In this document: positions 52,216 through 61,355 of the stretch, one piece after another
How positions within the stretch are numbered: position 1 is the first letter of the stretch
Layout: each line of letters starts with the position of its first letter
Assembly: GCA_034086985.1 (NCBI GenBank)
Contig: JAXDZG010000003.1
Coordinates: 1-64,000, forward strand
DNA length: 64,000 nucleotides
Direction: 5' to 3'
Source: Phascolarctobacterium_A sp034086985
GTDB lineage: Bacteria; Bacillota; Negativicutes; Acidaminococcales; Acidaminococcaceae
Notes under the pieces: generated by a model
Databases searched by the model: none
Told to the model about the DNA's origin: nothing
Seen by the model: only the letters and a program-made list of their open reading frames with translations
Position numbers and translations under genes: made by a program

Positions 52216-52636
52216 TATTTCTCTCTCCTTTCTTCACGTTACCCTCGTTATTGAGTTGGTACGCGATAATTGTTAAATTAAAAAGTAAAAATATATGTAT
52301 CAGCAGAAGGCCGATGCAGACACCTGCCACATTGGCTCCCTGCCTTAACAACAAAACGATGATGCTGGATACAGCTATAATCCTGTACCAGCGGTGACGC
52401 TTCATGATGAGCAGCCCTCGCTGAGGGTCCTTCTCATAGGGCAAGGCCTTTTTAATGCCGTGGACCAGAATCACTGTGTCCAAAAGCCCCAGCACGAAGC
52501 CTCGGAAAAGACTCAACGCAGCCTGAGGATAACCCAACACATGGAGAGCTATGACCATGACCAGACCAATGCAGGCCGGCAGCATGAGAAAGCGTTTATA
52601 GCCGCCCTTAACTACGGGGGCAAAATCAAAGGTCAT
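52205..52636 (-). CDS. atpI: ATP synthase subunit I (AtpI-like)
   Basis: A 143-residue protein with about four membrane spans (near 18-35, 40-58, 82-100, 105-125) and an Arg/Lys-rich tail. Position directly before atpB and the span pattern match AtpI proteins, which help c-ring assembly or ion uptake. The overlap with atpB implies coupled translation. Sequence conservation in this family is low. Confidence 0.75.
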   Translation of the reverse strand: MTFDFAPVVKGGYKRFLMLPACIGLVMVIALHVLGYPQAALSLFRGFVLGLLDTVILVHGIKKALPYEKDPQRGLLIMKRHRWYRIIAVSSIIVLLLRQGANVAGVCIGLLLIHIFLLFNLTIIAYQLNNEGNVKKGERNNGK

Positions 52637-52645
52637 CATAGGGGT

Positions 52646-52909
52646 TTACTCGTCCTCGTCCTGCATTACTGAATATACCAGCTTGAAGAAGGTTAAGAAG
52701 ATGGTCACGATGGCAAGGCTAATGCCCGCCAGGCGAAAGGTGTGGTCACCGGTCTCAAAATAAGCATCCAGCCAATCCCCACCAAAATAAGCCAAAAGGA
52801 AGTCAAATACTATCATGGCCGCTAGGGAAGAAACCGTAGCCAAAGCGTTGAACATTTTGAGGCGCTGCTTGCGCTCCCTATCTTCCTTACGCTTATCCCG
52901 CATCTCCAC
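52646..52909 (-). CDS. atpZ: AtpZ-like protein
   Basis: An 87-residue protein: charged N-terminus (KRKEDRERKQR) and two membrane spans (about 20-42 and 55-80). This is the AtpZ (F0F1-ATPase gene 1) pattern that precedes atpI in many Firmicutes and is linked to Mg/Ca transport or c-ring assembly. A GTG start at 52909 has AAGGAG about 12 bases upstream. It begins the atp operon. Confidence 0.75.
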   Translation of the reverse strand: MEMRDKRKEDRERKQRLKMFNALATVSSLAAMIVFDFLLAYFGGDWLDAYFETGDHTFRLAGISLAIVTIFLTFFKLVYSVMQDEDE

Positions 52910-52980
52910 AGTCGGTTTTTTCTCCTTAATTTTTACAAGCTTAATAGACCACCTGCAAGTTCACAGAATGGTACAATATA

Positions 52981-53009
52981 ATTTTAATTTATTTCACAAA
53001 AATTGTCCA
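52981..53009 (-). promoter_or_regulatory. Candidate promoter of the ATP synthase operon
   Basis: Minus-strand TGGACA (53004-53009), 17 bases, TAAAAT (52981-52986), between the wecB stop and atpZ, giving a leader of about 65 bases. Confidence 0.5.
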
Positions 53010-53010
53010 C

Positions 53011-54180
53011 TCAATTATGCTGAAATTCGGAGAAAATTTCCACCGAGTAGCCGTTTTTGTGTAAAATCGCCTTAATAATTCTCTCGCAGGCCTTGCCATC
53101 GCCGTAGGGATTAGCAGCCTCCGCCATGGAGCGATAGTGCTCAGCATCATCCAGGAGACGATTGGTTTCCCTGAGTACATCCTCATAGGCTGTGCCAACG
53201 AGCTTAACAGTACCTGCCTCCACCGCCTCGGGACGCTCAGTGGTATCCCGTAGCACAAGGACAGGCTTGCCCAAAGCAGGGGCTTCCTCTTGGATGCCAC
53301 CGCTATCGGTGAGCACAATATCCACCTTGGCCATCAAATTGGCAAAGGGCTCGTAATCCATGGGCTCAATGAGATGCACACGACTCAGATGGCCCAGCTC
53401 TTGGTTCACAATCTCACGCACCTTGGGGTTCTTGTGCACCGGAAAGATAGCCTCCACATTCTCATGAGTCTCTAGCACGCTCTTCAGGGCGCGATACACA
53501 TGACGCATGGGCTCACCCAAATTTTCCCTTCTATGAGTAGTCATCAGAATCAATCTGTGGCCTGTAGCGAAAACCTTGTTAAAATCCTCATCGGCAAAAT
53601 GATAATCACTATGCACAGTGGTCTGCAGGGCATCGATAACCGTGTTGCCGGTGACCAGAATATTGGCAGGGTTCACATTTTCCTTTAAAAGATTGGCCTT
53701 GCTAGTGCCCGTAGGCGCGAAATGCATATCCGCAATGGCGCCGGTCAGCTTGCGATTCATTTCCTCCGGGTAGGGGGAATACTTTTTACCGGTTCTCAGG
53801 CCTGCTTCCACATGGCCTACAGGAATTTGGGCATAGAAGGCAGCCAGCGCTCCAGCGAAGGTAGTGGTAGTATCACCATGCACCAGCACCATATCGGGCT
53901 TGGCCTCCTCCATGACGGGCTTGAGGCCCATCAGAGCGCGAGTGGTTACATCATAAAGCGTCTGGCCGCTGGTCATAATATTCAAATCATAGTCGGGCAC
54001 AATGCCGAATAAATCCAGCACCTGGTCCAGCATCTCCCGATGCTGCGCAGTTACAGCCACAATGGGCTGAATAAATTCAGGGTACTTGCGCATCTCTAAC
54101 ACTAAAGGACACATCTTGATGGCCTCGGGACGAGTACCGAAAACCGTCATCAGTTTAAGCTTCTTCTTATTATCTCCCAC
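53011..54180 (-). CDS. wecB: UDP-N-acetylglucosamine 2-epimerase (non-hydrolysing)
   Basis: A 389-residue GT-B fold enzyme making UDP-ManNAc. Motifs: VFGTRPEAIKMCPL, HGDTTTTFAGALAAFY, VGHVEAGLRTG, TTHRRENLG, LTDSGGIQEEAP and TERPEAVEAGT. UDP-ManNAc feeds surface polysaccharide or wall polymers. It is encoded 15 bases after a WecA/MraY-type transferase, so both probably serve a polyprenyl-linked glycan. Confidence 0.95.
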   Translation of the reverse strand: MGDNKKKLKLMTVFGTRPEAIKMCPLVLEMRKYPEFIQPIVAVTAQHREMLDQVLDLFGIVPDYDLNIMTSGQTLYDVTTRALMGLKPVMEEAKPDMVLVHGDTTTTFAGALAAFYAQIPVGHVEAGLRTGKKYSPYPEEMNRKLTGAIADMHFAPTGTSKANLLKENVNPANILVTGNTVIDALQTTVHSDYHFADEDFNKVFATGHRLILMTTHRRENLGEPMRHVYRALKSVLETHENVEAIFPVHKNPKVREIVNQELGHLSRVHLIEPMDYEPFANLMAKVDIVLTDSGGIQEEAPALGKPVLVLRDTTERPEAVEAGTVKLVGTAYEDVLRETNRLLDDAEHYRSMAEAANPYGDGKACERIIKAILHKNGYSVEIFSEFQHN

Positions 54181-54195
54181 GGTTTTTCCTCCCTC

Positions 54196-55209
54196 TTATC
54201 GATCGTTCAGAATACCGATTTTTTTCGCGCCCACGGCCACGGCCGTGATAATCGCTGCAATAATGAGTGCTGCATAAAAGCCGTCAAACTCGGCCCACAG
54301 CACTGCCGCAATGCCCAAGATAGCGGTGATACCATACATCAGGAGCACAGCCTGCTTTTGGTTCATGCCCATGGCCAGCAGGCGGTGGTGTAAATGCCCC
54401 TTGTCCGGCTGGAAAATGGGGCGACCATTGCTGTAGCGACGCATAATGGCAAAGGCCGTATCCATGATAGGTAGGCCCAGCGCAATAGCAGGCACAATCA
54501 GAGCCACCGTAGCTGCGGTCTTCACTGCTCCATAGACAGAAATCGCTGCCAGCATATAGCCGATGAACATACTGCCCGTATCCCCCATGAAGATGGTGGC
54601 CGGGTTAAAATTGTAACGAATAAAGCCGATAATACCGCCGGCCAAGGCCGCCGTCATCACCGCAATATGGTAGTAGCCCATCTGCACCGCCACCAAAATC
54701 ACCGTCAGAGAGGCGATAGCAGATACACCCGCTGCCAAACCATCCAGGCCGTCAATCAAATTCACTACGTTGGTGAAGCTGATGACCCAAAAAATAGTGA
54801 GGGGGATGGACAGGTACTCCAAATAAAAATAGCCGCCAAAGGGATTATTGACCCATTCGATGCGTATATCGAACAGCACCAACACGCAGGCAGCAAAAAT
54901 CTGCCCCAGCAGCTTAACCTTAGCCGGCAGCTGGTATTTATCATCCAGCACACCGATGATGACGATGACCGTAGCACCCACCAGGATACCCACGATGTCC
55001 TTAGTCATCTCCAGACTTGCCACTGCGGCAACCATAAAGGCAATATAGATAGCCAAGCCTCCCAAGCGAGGCATAATCTTCTTATGCACCTTACGGTTAT
55101 CGGGCCTATCGATGGCACCGATGAGGAAGGCTAATTTTTTAATGTACGGGGTTAGAATATAGCTCACCAGAGCGGCAAGCAAAAAGGGGAAACCATAAGC
55201 ACTTAACAT
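54196..55209 (-). CDS. Undecaprenyl-phosphate sugar-1-phosphate transferase (WecA/TagO type)
   Basis: A 337-residue membrane enzyme with about ten to eleven spans. Family marks: DRPDNRKVHKKIMPRLGG, VLDDKYQLPAKVK, NVVNLIDGLDGLAAG, FMGDTGSMFIG and the HLHHRLL motif. The HH motif and pairing with wecB favour GlcNAc-1-P transfer (WecA/TagO) over MraY. The ATG at 55209 has GGAG upstream; the longer frame lacks one. Confidence 0.9.
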   Translation of the reverse strand: MLSAYGFPFLLAALVSYILTPYIKKLAFLIGAIDRPDNRKVHKKIMPRLGGLAIYIAFMVAAVASLEMTKDIVGILVGATVIVIIGVLDDKYQLPAKVKLLGQIFAACVLVLFDIRIEWVNNPFGGYFYLEYLSIPLTIFWVISFTNVVNLIDGLDGLAAGVSAIASLTVILVAVQMGYYHIAVMTAALAGGIIGFIRYNFNPATIFMGDTGSMFIGYMLAAISVYGAVKTAATVALIVPAIALGLPIMDTAFAIMRRYSNGRPIFQPDKGHLHHRLLAMGMNQKQAVLLMYGITAILGIAAVLWAEFDGFYAALIIAAIITAVAVGAKKIGILNDR

Positions 55210-55278
55210 TCTATTTTTACTCCAGAATTTACACACACCAAAAAGCAAATCCAAGCTCGTAAGCTTTGCCTTCTCTAT

Positions 55279-55306
55279 AGTATATCATTTTTCGCTAAGT
55301 CGTCAA
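55279..55306 (-). promoter_or_regulatory. Promoter of the transferase-wecB unit
   Basis: Minus-strand TTGACG (55301-55306), 16 bases, TATACT (55279-55284), about 70 bases before the transferase start. Confidence 0.6.
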
Positions 55307-55416
55307 TTACTTTTGTTTCAAAAAGAACAGAAAAGGATATTTTCTTACCGTTGCCAAGACCACAAAAAAATTATTTTACAAATTTGACAAAAGATGGTAG
55401 AATGTTATCTACCGTA

Positions 55417-55462
55417 TAGTTATGAATATATGTAGCTTCACTTGGACTATAATTCATAACTA
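55417..55462 (+). promoter_or_regulatory. Promoter region of the riboswitch-diguanylate cyclase unit with inverted repeat
   Basis: A plus-strand TATAAT (55448-55453) lies about 40 bases before the riboswitch; the -35 is weak. A perfect 11-base inverted repeat (55417-55427 and 55452-55462) brackets this -10, so a regulator site is possible. A TTGACA at 55384-55389 has no well-spaced -10. Confidence 0.45.
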
Positions 55463-55495
55463 GTTTAACAAGTAATTACAATGGAATAATTTCAT

Positions 55496-55572
55496 ATTTA
55501 GTAAAACCGGCGAAAGTCGGCGACACAAAGCTACAGGGTCTTCACCATAACGGAATGACAGCCAGCTGCACA
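55496..55572 (+). ncRNA. Cyclic di-GMP riboswitch (GEMM-I type)
   Basis: The stretch shows the GEMM-I core: a stem capped by a GAAA loop (CCGGC-GAAA-GTCGG), the conserved GACACAAAGCTACAGGGTCT joining segment, then a second stem with AATGACAGCCAGCTGC. This aptamer binds c-di-GMP. It stands in the 5' leader of a diguanylate cyclase gene, followed by a terminator hairpin, so the signal made by the protein probably controls its own transcription. Exact ends and on/off direction need folding analysis. Confidence 0.85.
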
Positions 55573-55589
55573 CGTAAGTGTTTAGTACT

Positions 55590-55628
55590 GGGCAAAATCT
55601 GTTATGGATTTTGCCCTGCCTGTTTTTT
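55590..55628 (+). terminator. Expression-platform terminator of the c-di-GMP riboswitch
   Basis: Perfect 10-base arms GGGCAAAATC/GATTTTGCCC (55590-55599, 55607-55616) with a 7-base loop, followed by TGCCTG and six T, between aptamer and start codon. Confidence 0.75.
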
Positions 55629-55685
55629 CAGGAACAGGTATACAAAATACATTATGCACTAATTGTTTAACGTGAGGATGTTCTT

Positions 55686-57500
55686 ATGAAATTTTTTAAC
55701 CATCGCAATATTATTTTTTCGTTAATAACGATTATTACTTTGGTGGCTGTTTCTGCGGGCTTCATCCATATCATCACTAATGATACTCGCAAGGATACGG
55801 AGCTACAAATGCGAGAGCTGAGCAATCAAAGCCTTAGCACCATCTCCCAAAAGCTGCATGCTGACACCGTCTGTTTGCACAGTATTGCTGAAACTGTGGG
55901 TAAAAGCACCATGCAGCTCAATACAGAAAAGCTGCGCGAATATCTAGACCGTAAGCGCGGTATTTATGGCTTTGGCGATATCGTAGTCATTGACTTGGAT
56001 GGCAAGCCTCTCTCTGCTATTGGTGCTAAGCTGCCCAATATGAAGCAACAGGAGTTCTTTAAGTTGGCCCTACAGGGTAAGGCGGTGCTTCACAACGGCA
56101 TGGGTCTGGACAACAGTAAGCAGCATCTGGTACGCATTGCTACCCCGATGCGCCGCAACGGTAAAACCATTGCTGTACTTTACGGCGTGTACATGCCCAA
56201 CCAGCTGCGGGCCATGCTCACGGAGAAACTTTTTGACAATAGCGCCAGCACTAAGCTCATCACCAGCACTGGCGATGTAGTTGCTTCCCCCGATACCATG
56301 CAAACCTTCTCTACAGTGGAGCAATTTTTTGATGGTAAGGATACCTCCATCTCCCCAGAAGAGCATGACCGTTATTTTAGCCTGCTGCATAATAATCGCC
56401 AGGGCTTTGCAAGCTATAAGTTTAATAATGAGGATTATTTAGTCTCCCTGACCCCCATGGAGATGAATAACTTCAGTACCATCGACCATGCTAGATGGTA
56501 TTTATCTCTGGCAGTTCCCTACGAGGTCATTGCTGCCAAATCCCGCGTAAAGATTTACCAGACCACCGGCTTTGCCTTTGTGCTTCTGGTAATTATTGGA
56601 GCCTTGAGCTATGCTCTTTATCGCAGCAACCAAAAGAAGCGTGTGGAGCTGCAAAAGGCTTACGAAGAGGTACAAGCCCTGTACCGCACCATTCCCACGC
56701 CCATTATCCGCTTCCGTATGGAGGATGGCGGCATTGTTATCAGTGATAACCGCAGCTTTGCTAATCTTGTGGGCTGTCCCCACGAAACCTGCCAACACCG
56801 CTTCCGCTTCTTCACGAAGCCGGAGTTTATTGAGCGCATTTGGGCCCTGCCCGATGGCTCCCATCAGATGGAGATGCTCATTCGCGGTTATGGCAAGAAG
56901 TATATTTGGCATCTGGCCTTTCTGGAAATTACGACCAAGCCTGAGGGCCGCGAGGTACTCTGCGTTTTGGCCAATATCTCCCGTCAGCACGAGGAGCTGA
57001 ACAAGGTGACCTTAGTATCGCAAACTGACGCTCTCACAGGCCTTGCTAATCGCCGCGGTATTCAAGAGCAGCTAGAGCCTCTTTTCGTCAGCGAGTCCAC
57101 TCAGGGCGCCCTGCTCATTATGGACTTGGATAATTTTAAGCAGGTAAATGACCGCTTTGGCCATCAGGCCGGCGATACTGTACTGGCTTCCTTTGCGGAT
57201 ATGCTAGTAGAGACCCTGCCCGAAACCAGCTTTATCTCCCGCTATGGCGGTGACGAATTCGTAGTTTTCCTGCCCAATGTGGATAAGGAGCAGACCTGCG
57301 CATTAGCTGGCAAGATTAAGGAGGAACTGGCTAAGCAGTTCCCGCTCTTTGTGAAGACTTGTCAGTTCGGCGTAAGCTTCGGCTCGGTGTACTTCCCTGA
57401 GGATGGCAAAGATTGGGATACGCTCTTTGCCAAGGTGGACGAGACGTTGTACTACAATAAGCGCTTGAATAAGATGGGCGGACATGGCGAGGAAAAGTAA
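55686..57500 (+). CDS. Membrane diguanylate cyclase (dCache-PAS-GGDEF)
   Basis: A 604-residue sensor that makes c-di-GMP from two GTP. Order: first span (about 8-30), a periplasmic double-Cache-like region (about 35-285), second span (about 293-313), a short coil, a PAS-like domain (about 335-435) and a GGDEF domain (about 440-600) with the intact GGDEF at 521-525. At the place of the inhibitory RxxD site (511-514) the sequence is LPET, so product inhibition of the usual kind is not expected. It is the only plus-strand gene in the window and is preceded by a c-di-GMP riboswitch. Confidence 0.92.
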   Translation: MKFFNHRNIIFSLITIITLVAVSAGFIHIITNDTRKDTELQMRELSNQSLSTISQKLHADTVCLHSIAETVGKSTMQLNTEKLREYLDRKRGIYGFGDIVVIDLDGKPLSAIGAKLPNMKQQEFFKLALQGKAVLHNGMGLDNSKQHLVRIATPMRRNGKTIAVLYGVYMPNQLRAMLTEKLFDNSASTKLITSTGDVVASPDTMQTFSTVEQFFDGKDTSISPEEHDRYFSLLHNNRQGFASYKFNNEDYLVSLTPMEMNNFSTIDHARWYLSLAVPYEVIAAKSRVKIYQTTGFAFVLLVIIGALSYALYRSNQKKRVELQKAYEEVQALYRTIPTPIIRFRMEDGGIVISDNRSFANLVGCPHETCQHRFRFFTKPEFIERIWALPDGSHQMEMLIRGYGKKYIWHLAFLEITTKPEGREVLCVLANISRQHEELNKVTLVSQTDALTGLANRRGIQEQLEPLFVSESTQGALLIMDLDNFKQVNDRFGHQAGDTVLASFADMLVETLPETSFISRYGGDEFVVFLPNVDKEQTCALAGKIKEELAKQFPLFVKTCQFGVSFGSVYFPEDGKDWDTLFAKVDETLYYNKRLNKMGGHGEEK

Positions 57501-57599
57501 CAAGCAATGTATTTAATCCCTTGTCAGTGTACAATCGGTTCGATTTAGACTCCTACCGCAAAACGCGGTAGGAAACAGATGTTTATGTAATGTGTAGTA

Positions 57600-57637
57600 A
57601 AAAAATCCCTGTCGGGTTCCGCCCGACAGGGATTTTT
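57600..57637. terminator. Bidirectional terminator between convergent genes
   Basis: Perfect arms CCCTGTCGGG/CCCGACAGGG with a 5-base loop, flanked by A-run and T-run, serving both the cyclase and the HD-GYP gene. A further hairpin (57551-57573) lies upstream. Confidence 0.85.
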
Positions 57638-57655
57638 TGTTGCCTCATTTATCCA

Positions 57656-58765
57656 TCACTCAGCGTACTCGTCCGCCAGAGCCTCGAATTCTTCCTTTGC
57701 CTTCGCAAAGCAGGTCAAAATCTTCTCCGAGAACACGCCGCATTCACCAGCCATAATCATCTTAAAGGCCTGGCCCTTGCCATAAGCATCCTTATAGCAG
57801 CGCTTGCTTACCAGTGCATCATACACATCTGCAATAGACACAATCTGAGCAGAAATAGGGATTTCATCCCCCACTAAGCCATCAGGATAGCCACGTCCGT
57901 CAAACCGCTCATGATGATAGCGAGCAATCTCATAGCTTACTTTCTCATATTCATTGGTACCAATGCCCTTGATATGCTCAATAATGGCACTGCCCTCCGT
58001 AGTATGGGTCTTCATAACATCAAACTCTTCCTTGGTCAAACGACCAGGCTTAAGCAAAATACTATCGCTAATAGCAATCTTGCCCACATCATGAAGAGCG
58101 CTGGCAGCTACTATCACATTAATCTGCTTGGTTGTCAGGCCATATTCAGGATACAGCGCAGCGATTTTTTCTGCCAAAATCCGCGTAAAGCCCTTCACCC
58201 GCTGGATATGCTTACCGCTCTCCAGATTGCGATACTCAACCACCGTACCCAAAAGCTCGATGATGCGCTCGTTGGTACGCTTCAGGCAGGCAGCCTGCTC
58301 AGCCAGCTTCACGTTTTGCGCTTGAATTTCCTTAGTCTGATCATTAACCAGCTTTTCTAAATTATTCTGGATTGTGTACAGCCTAATGATATTATATACG
58401 CGACGATTAACAGCCAGCTTATCAAAGGGCTTGCGAATAAAATCAATAACCTTCAATTCCAAGCATTCGCGCTCTGTTTCAGGATCTGCCTCAGCGCTGA
58501 TAACAATAACAGGCACTACATCAATAAGCCCATTGCCATTGACATACTCCAATACCTTAAAGCCGTCCATCTTAGGCATTTTCAAGTCCAGAAGCATCAG
58601 GGAAAAGCCATTACCATCCTCGCCCAGTGCCTCAACAGCCTCCAGGCCATTAGTAGCAAGCACCGTCTCATAGGTATTAGCCAATATACCCTCCAGCATA
58701 TCCCGGTTTATTTCTTCGTCATCTACTATTAAAATCTTATCCCTTAAAACCTTTTCGTCCATCAT
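57656..58765 (-). CDS. Response regulator with HD-GYP phosphodiesterase domain
   Basis: A 369-residue protein: receiver domain (about 10-125; acidic pocket DD15-16, phospho-acceptor Asp60 in LLDLKMP, Lys112 in KPF), a coiled linker (130-175) and an HD-GYP domain (about 178-360) with HD at 225-226, HH at 284-285 and GRGYP at 290-294. HD-GYP enzymes degrade c-di-GMP. It is encoded after an Hpt gene and two hybrid kinases, so it is the likely output of that phosphorelay, opposing the convergent cyclase. Confidence 0.93.
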   Translation of the reverse strand: MMDEKVLRDKILIVDDEEINRDMLEGILANTYETVLATNGLEAVEALGEDGNGFSLMLLDLKMPKMDGFKVLEYVNGNGLIDVVPVIVISAEADPETERECLELKVIDFIRKPFDKLAVNRRVYNIIRLYTIQNNLEKLVNDQTKEIQAQNVKLAEQAACLKRTNERIIELLGTVVEYRNLESGKHIQRVKGFTRILAEKIAALYPEYGLTTKQINVIVAASALHDVGKIAISDSILLKPGRLTKEEFDVMKTHTTEGSAIIEHIKGIGTNEYEKVSYEIARYHHERFDGRGYPDGLVGDEIPISAQIVSIADVYDALVSKRCYKDAYGKGQAFKMIMAGECGVFSEKILTCFAKAKEEFEALADEYAE

Positions 58766-58795
58766 TCACCACCAACACAACTAACCTGGGCAAAA

Positions 58796-59152
58796 CTATT
58801 TATTAGCACGATAATCCTCTAGAATCATCATGGTGCGAGCATAAATATCCTTCATGCTCTCCAAAAGTGCCAGGCTCTGGGGTGCCTTGCCGCCTCGCAT
58901 CTCCTCAGTGATAGCCACCACGGAGGGCTCCAACTGAGTCAAGCCCAAATTCAGCACTACACCCTTTAAGGTATGCACAGCCATAAAGCCTGTCTCATAA
59001 TCCTGACGCGCCAAAGCATCAATCAGCTTTTGCATATTGGTATCCTTGGTAAATTTGAGCACCAAATACTCAATCATATCTGCATCGCCCAAGCGACTAT
59101 AAATATTCTCGTAATCAGCGCCCATTTTGTCATAACAGTCTTTTATATTCAT
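58796..59152 (-). CDS. Hpt-domain phosphotransfer protein
   Basis: A 118-residue helical protein with the Hpt motif AVHTLKGVVLNLG (His60). Stand-alone Hpt proteins carry phosphate between receiver domains. It lies between a hybrid kinase gene (82 bases) and the HD-GYP regulator gene (30 bases), so it probably links the two. Confidence 0.88.
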   Translation of the reverse strand: MNIKDCYDKMGADYENIYSRLGDADMIEYLVLKFTKDTNMQKLIDALARQDYETGFMAVHTLKGVVLNLGLTQLEPSVVAITEEMRGGKAPQSLALLESMKDIYARTMMILEDYRANK

Positions 59153-59233
59153 GCTTGCACATCCTTTTCCGAAATGTAAAGATTTCTATACATATTGTAA
59201 CTCATTTTTCACTGAAAAGCAAAATGTTTCAGC

Positions 59234-61339
59234 TTAGTTTTTTTGCCATACTCTCTGCAAGGTCTTGTATAACACGTCGATATAAATGGGCTTGGCAATA
59301 TGACCGTTCATGCCATTTTGCAGTGCACGCTCCTTGTCCTCCTCAAAGGCATTGGCCGTCATAGCCAAAATAGGCAGGCCAGTCACATCCCGACGCGGCA
59401 AATTACGAATGGCCTTGGTAGCCTCATAGCCGTCCATAATAGGCATCTGAATATCCATCAGCACCAAATCATAATAATATTCTGGTCTATCCTTAAGCAT
59501 AGCCACCGCTTCAGAGCCATCGGCAGCCTCCTCCACCGTAAAGCCCGCTCTGGACAAAATCTCGTAGGCGATTTCCCGATTGAGCTCGTTATCCTCTACC
59601 ACCAGCACCCGCTTGCCCTCAAAGGTAATAGGCTTTTCTTCAACCTTCTTCTCCGGAGTTATACCACGGCAGGCTCTGGCAGTCTCCAGCAGCACATTGC
59701 GCAAATCCGACATAAAGAGGGGCTTATTGCAGAAGCCAGTTACTCCGGCCTCCCGTGCCTCTTGCTCAATATCGGTCCAATCATAGGCTGTCAGGATAAT
59801 AATAGGCGCTTCGTTGCCAATCACACGGCGAATACGCCGCGCCGTCTCAATGCCGTCCATTTGGGGCATCATCCAGTCAATAATATAGCTGTAGAAGGAG
59901 TCGCCATCGTTATGAGCCTTTTGGGCGCGGAACACTGCCTCACGACCGGAGGTGGTCCATTCAGAGCGCATGCCGATTTGTCCCAGCATCTTGGTGACGC
60001 TGTCGCAGGTCTGGAAGTCGTCATCCACTACGAGAGCGCGCAGTCCCTCCAGCTCCACAGTGTCCTCTTTTTTATGTACCACACTGCTCAAGGCAAAATC
60101 AAAGCCCACCGTGAAGGTCGTACCACGGTTGATCTGGCTTTGTACCTCGATGGTGCCACCCATCATATCCACTGTGTGCTTGGTAATGGTCATGCCCAGT
60201 CCTGTGCCCTCGATACCGCTGACGGTAGCACTCTTTTCCCGCTCGAAGGGGTCAAAAATATGCTTCAAAAACTCCTCGCTCATGCCAATACCGCTGTCCC
60301 GCACAACGAACTCATAGTGGGCGTGACCTGGCTTTTTAGAAGGCTCCTGGCGAATAGCAAAGGACACCACGCCACCAATGGGCGTAAACTTGGCCGCATT
60401 ACTCAAAATATTTATCAGCACCTGATCTAGGCGCAGCGGATCAAAAATCAGCTCCTCGTCCTCCACGTCAATGGTATCCACATAAAACTCCAGACGCTTA
60501 GCTCTCATTTGGGGACGGATCATATTCACCAGATTATGAATGCGCTCGCTTAAATTGCATTCCTTTTCCTGAATGACAATCTTGCCACTTTCAATGCGAC
60601 TCATATTCAAAATATCGTTAATCAGGCTCAGCAAATGATTGCTGGAGCTCATGATTTTTTCTAGGCAGTCCTGCACTCTTTCCTTATTGTCCAAATGACT
60701 AGCCGCAATGCTCGTAAAGCCAATAATAGCATTCAAGGGCGTGCGAATATCGTGGCTCATGTTGGAAAGGAAGGTCGTCTTAGCCTTGGAGGCATGCTCT
60801 GCCTCAGCCAAGGCATCATGCAAGAGCTGCTGCTGCTTCATCTCATTAAGCACATCATTGTCCGCATCACGTACTGCGAAAACAGCTGTAAAATTTTTCT
60901 CATCCATATGCATGCGCAGGATGCGCCACTCGCCGTAGCCATAATAAACGCTATCAGGCATGGCCTTGCGACGGGCCCGCACCACGAAGGATGGCTCCTG
61001 ACTCAAAACAGCGCGGATATTCTCAATACTGGTATCACGCAGCAGCCTTTCCTTATCATCCGGATGGACATAACGCTCGATATACTCACTCATGGCCTCG
61101 GTATAATTCATTTCCAAAAGTCCATCCATGGTTACCGCAGCACGGTTATGGTCATCACGCTGCAAATAAAAGACGTTTCTATTCAAGTCCACTCGCCACA
61201 AAGCGTAATAATCCTGGCTCAGAGCGTATACTGTTTCCTGCAAAGCCTCGGACTTTTGGCGCAATTCCTCTACATTAGAGCGCAATTGCTCTAGGGTAGT
61301 AGCCCATTCTGTTCCCTTCGGTGTATTCTCGATCATCAT
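59234..61339 (-). CDS. Hybrid histidine kinase with two receiver domains
   Basis: A 701-residue cytoplasmic protein with no obvious span. A coil and PAS-like region (about 20-165), HisKA with His196 in SNMSHDIRTPLNA, an ATPase domain (N box HILSNAAKFTP-like, DSGIGM, GTGLGM) to about 420, then two receivers (about 430-550 and 575-700) with Asp in IIDWMMP and LMDIQMP. A phosphorelay through the Hpt protein downstream is likely. It follows another hybrid kinase by 16 bases. Confidence 0.9.
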   Translation of the reverse strand: MMIENTPKGTEWATTLEQLRSNVEELRQKSEALQETVYALSQDYYALWRVDLNRNVFYLQRDDHNRAAVTMDGLLEMNYTEAMSEYIERYVHPDDKERLLRDTSIENIRAVLSQEPSFVVRARRKAMPDSVYYGYGEWRILRMHMDEKNFTAVFAVRDADNDVLNEMKQQQLLHDALAEAEHASKAKTTFLSNMSHDIRTPLNAIIGFTSIAASHLDNKERVQDCLEKIMSSSNHLLSLINDILNMSRIESGKIVIQEKECNLSERIHNLVNMIRPQMRAKRLEFYVDTIDVEDEELIFDPLRLDQVLINILSNAAKFTPIGGVVSFAIRQEPSKKPGHAHYEFVVRDSGIGMSEEFLKHIFDPFEREKSATVSGIEGTGLGMTITKHTVDMMGGTIEVQSQINRGTTFTVGFDFALSSVVHKKEDTVELEGLRALVVDDDFQTCDSVTKMLGQIGMRSEWTTSGREAVFRAQKAHNDGDSFYSYIIDWMMPQMDGIETARRIRRVIGNEAPIIILTAYDWTDIEQEAREAGVTGFCNKPLFMSDLRNVLLETARACRGITPEKKVEEKPITFEGKRVLVVEDNELNREIAYEILSRAGFTVEEAADGSEAVAMLKDRPEYYYDLVLMDIQMPIMDGYEATKAIRNLPRRDVTGLPILAMTANAFEEDKERALQNGMNGHIAKPIYIDVLYKTLQRVWQKN

Positions 61340-61355
61340 AAATCTCCCCTTAAAA

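Noticed and set aside
55384..55389. TTGACA as the -35 of the cyclase promoter
   Set aside because: No -10 at 16-18 bases; the TATAAT at 55448 is too far away to pair with it.
57551..57573. Perfect hairpin after the cyclase gene as an extra terminator
   Set aside because: It lacks a T-run; the bidirectional terminator at 57600-57637 explains the gene end better.
59300..60430. Plus-strand frame of 376 codons opposite the hybrid kinase
   Set aside because: Antisense to a kinase with complete HisKA, ATPase and receiver motifs; no supporting signals.
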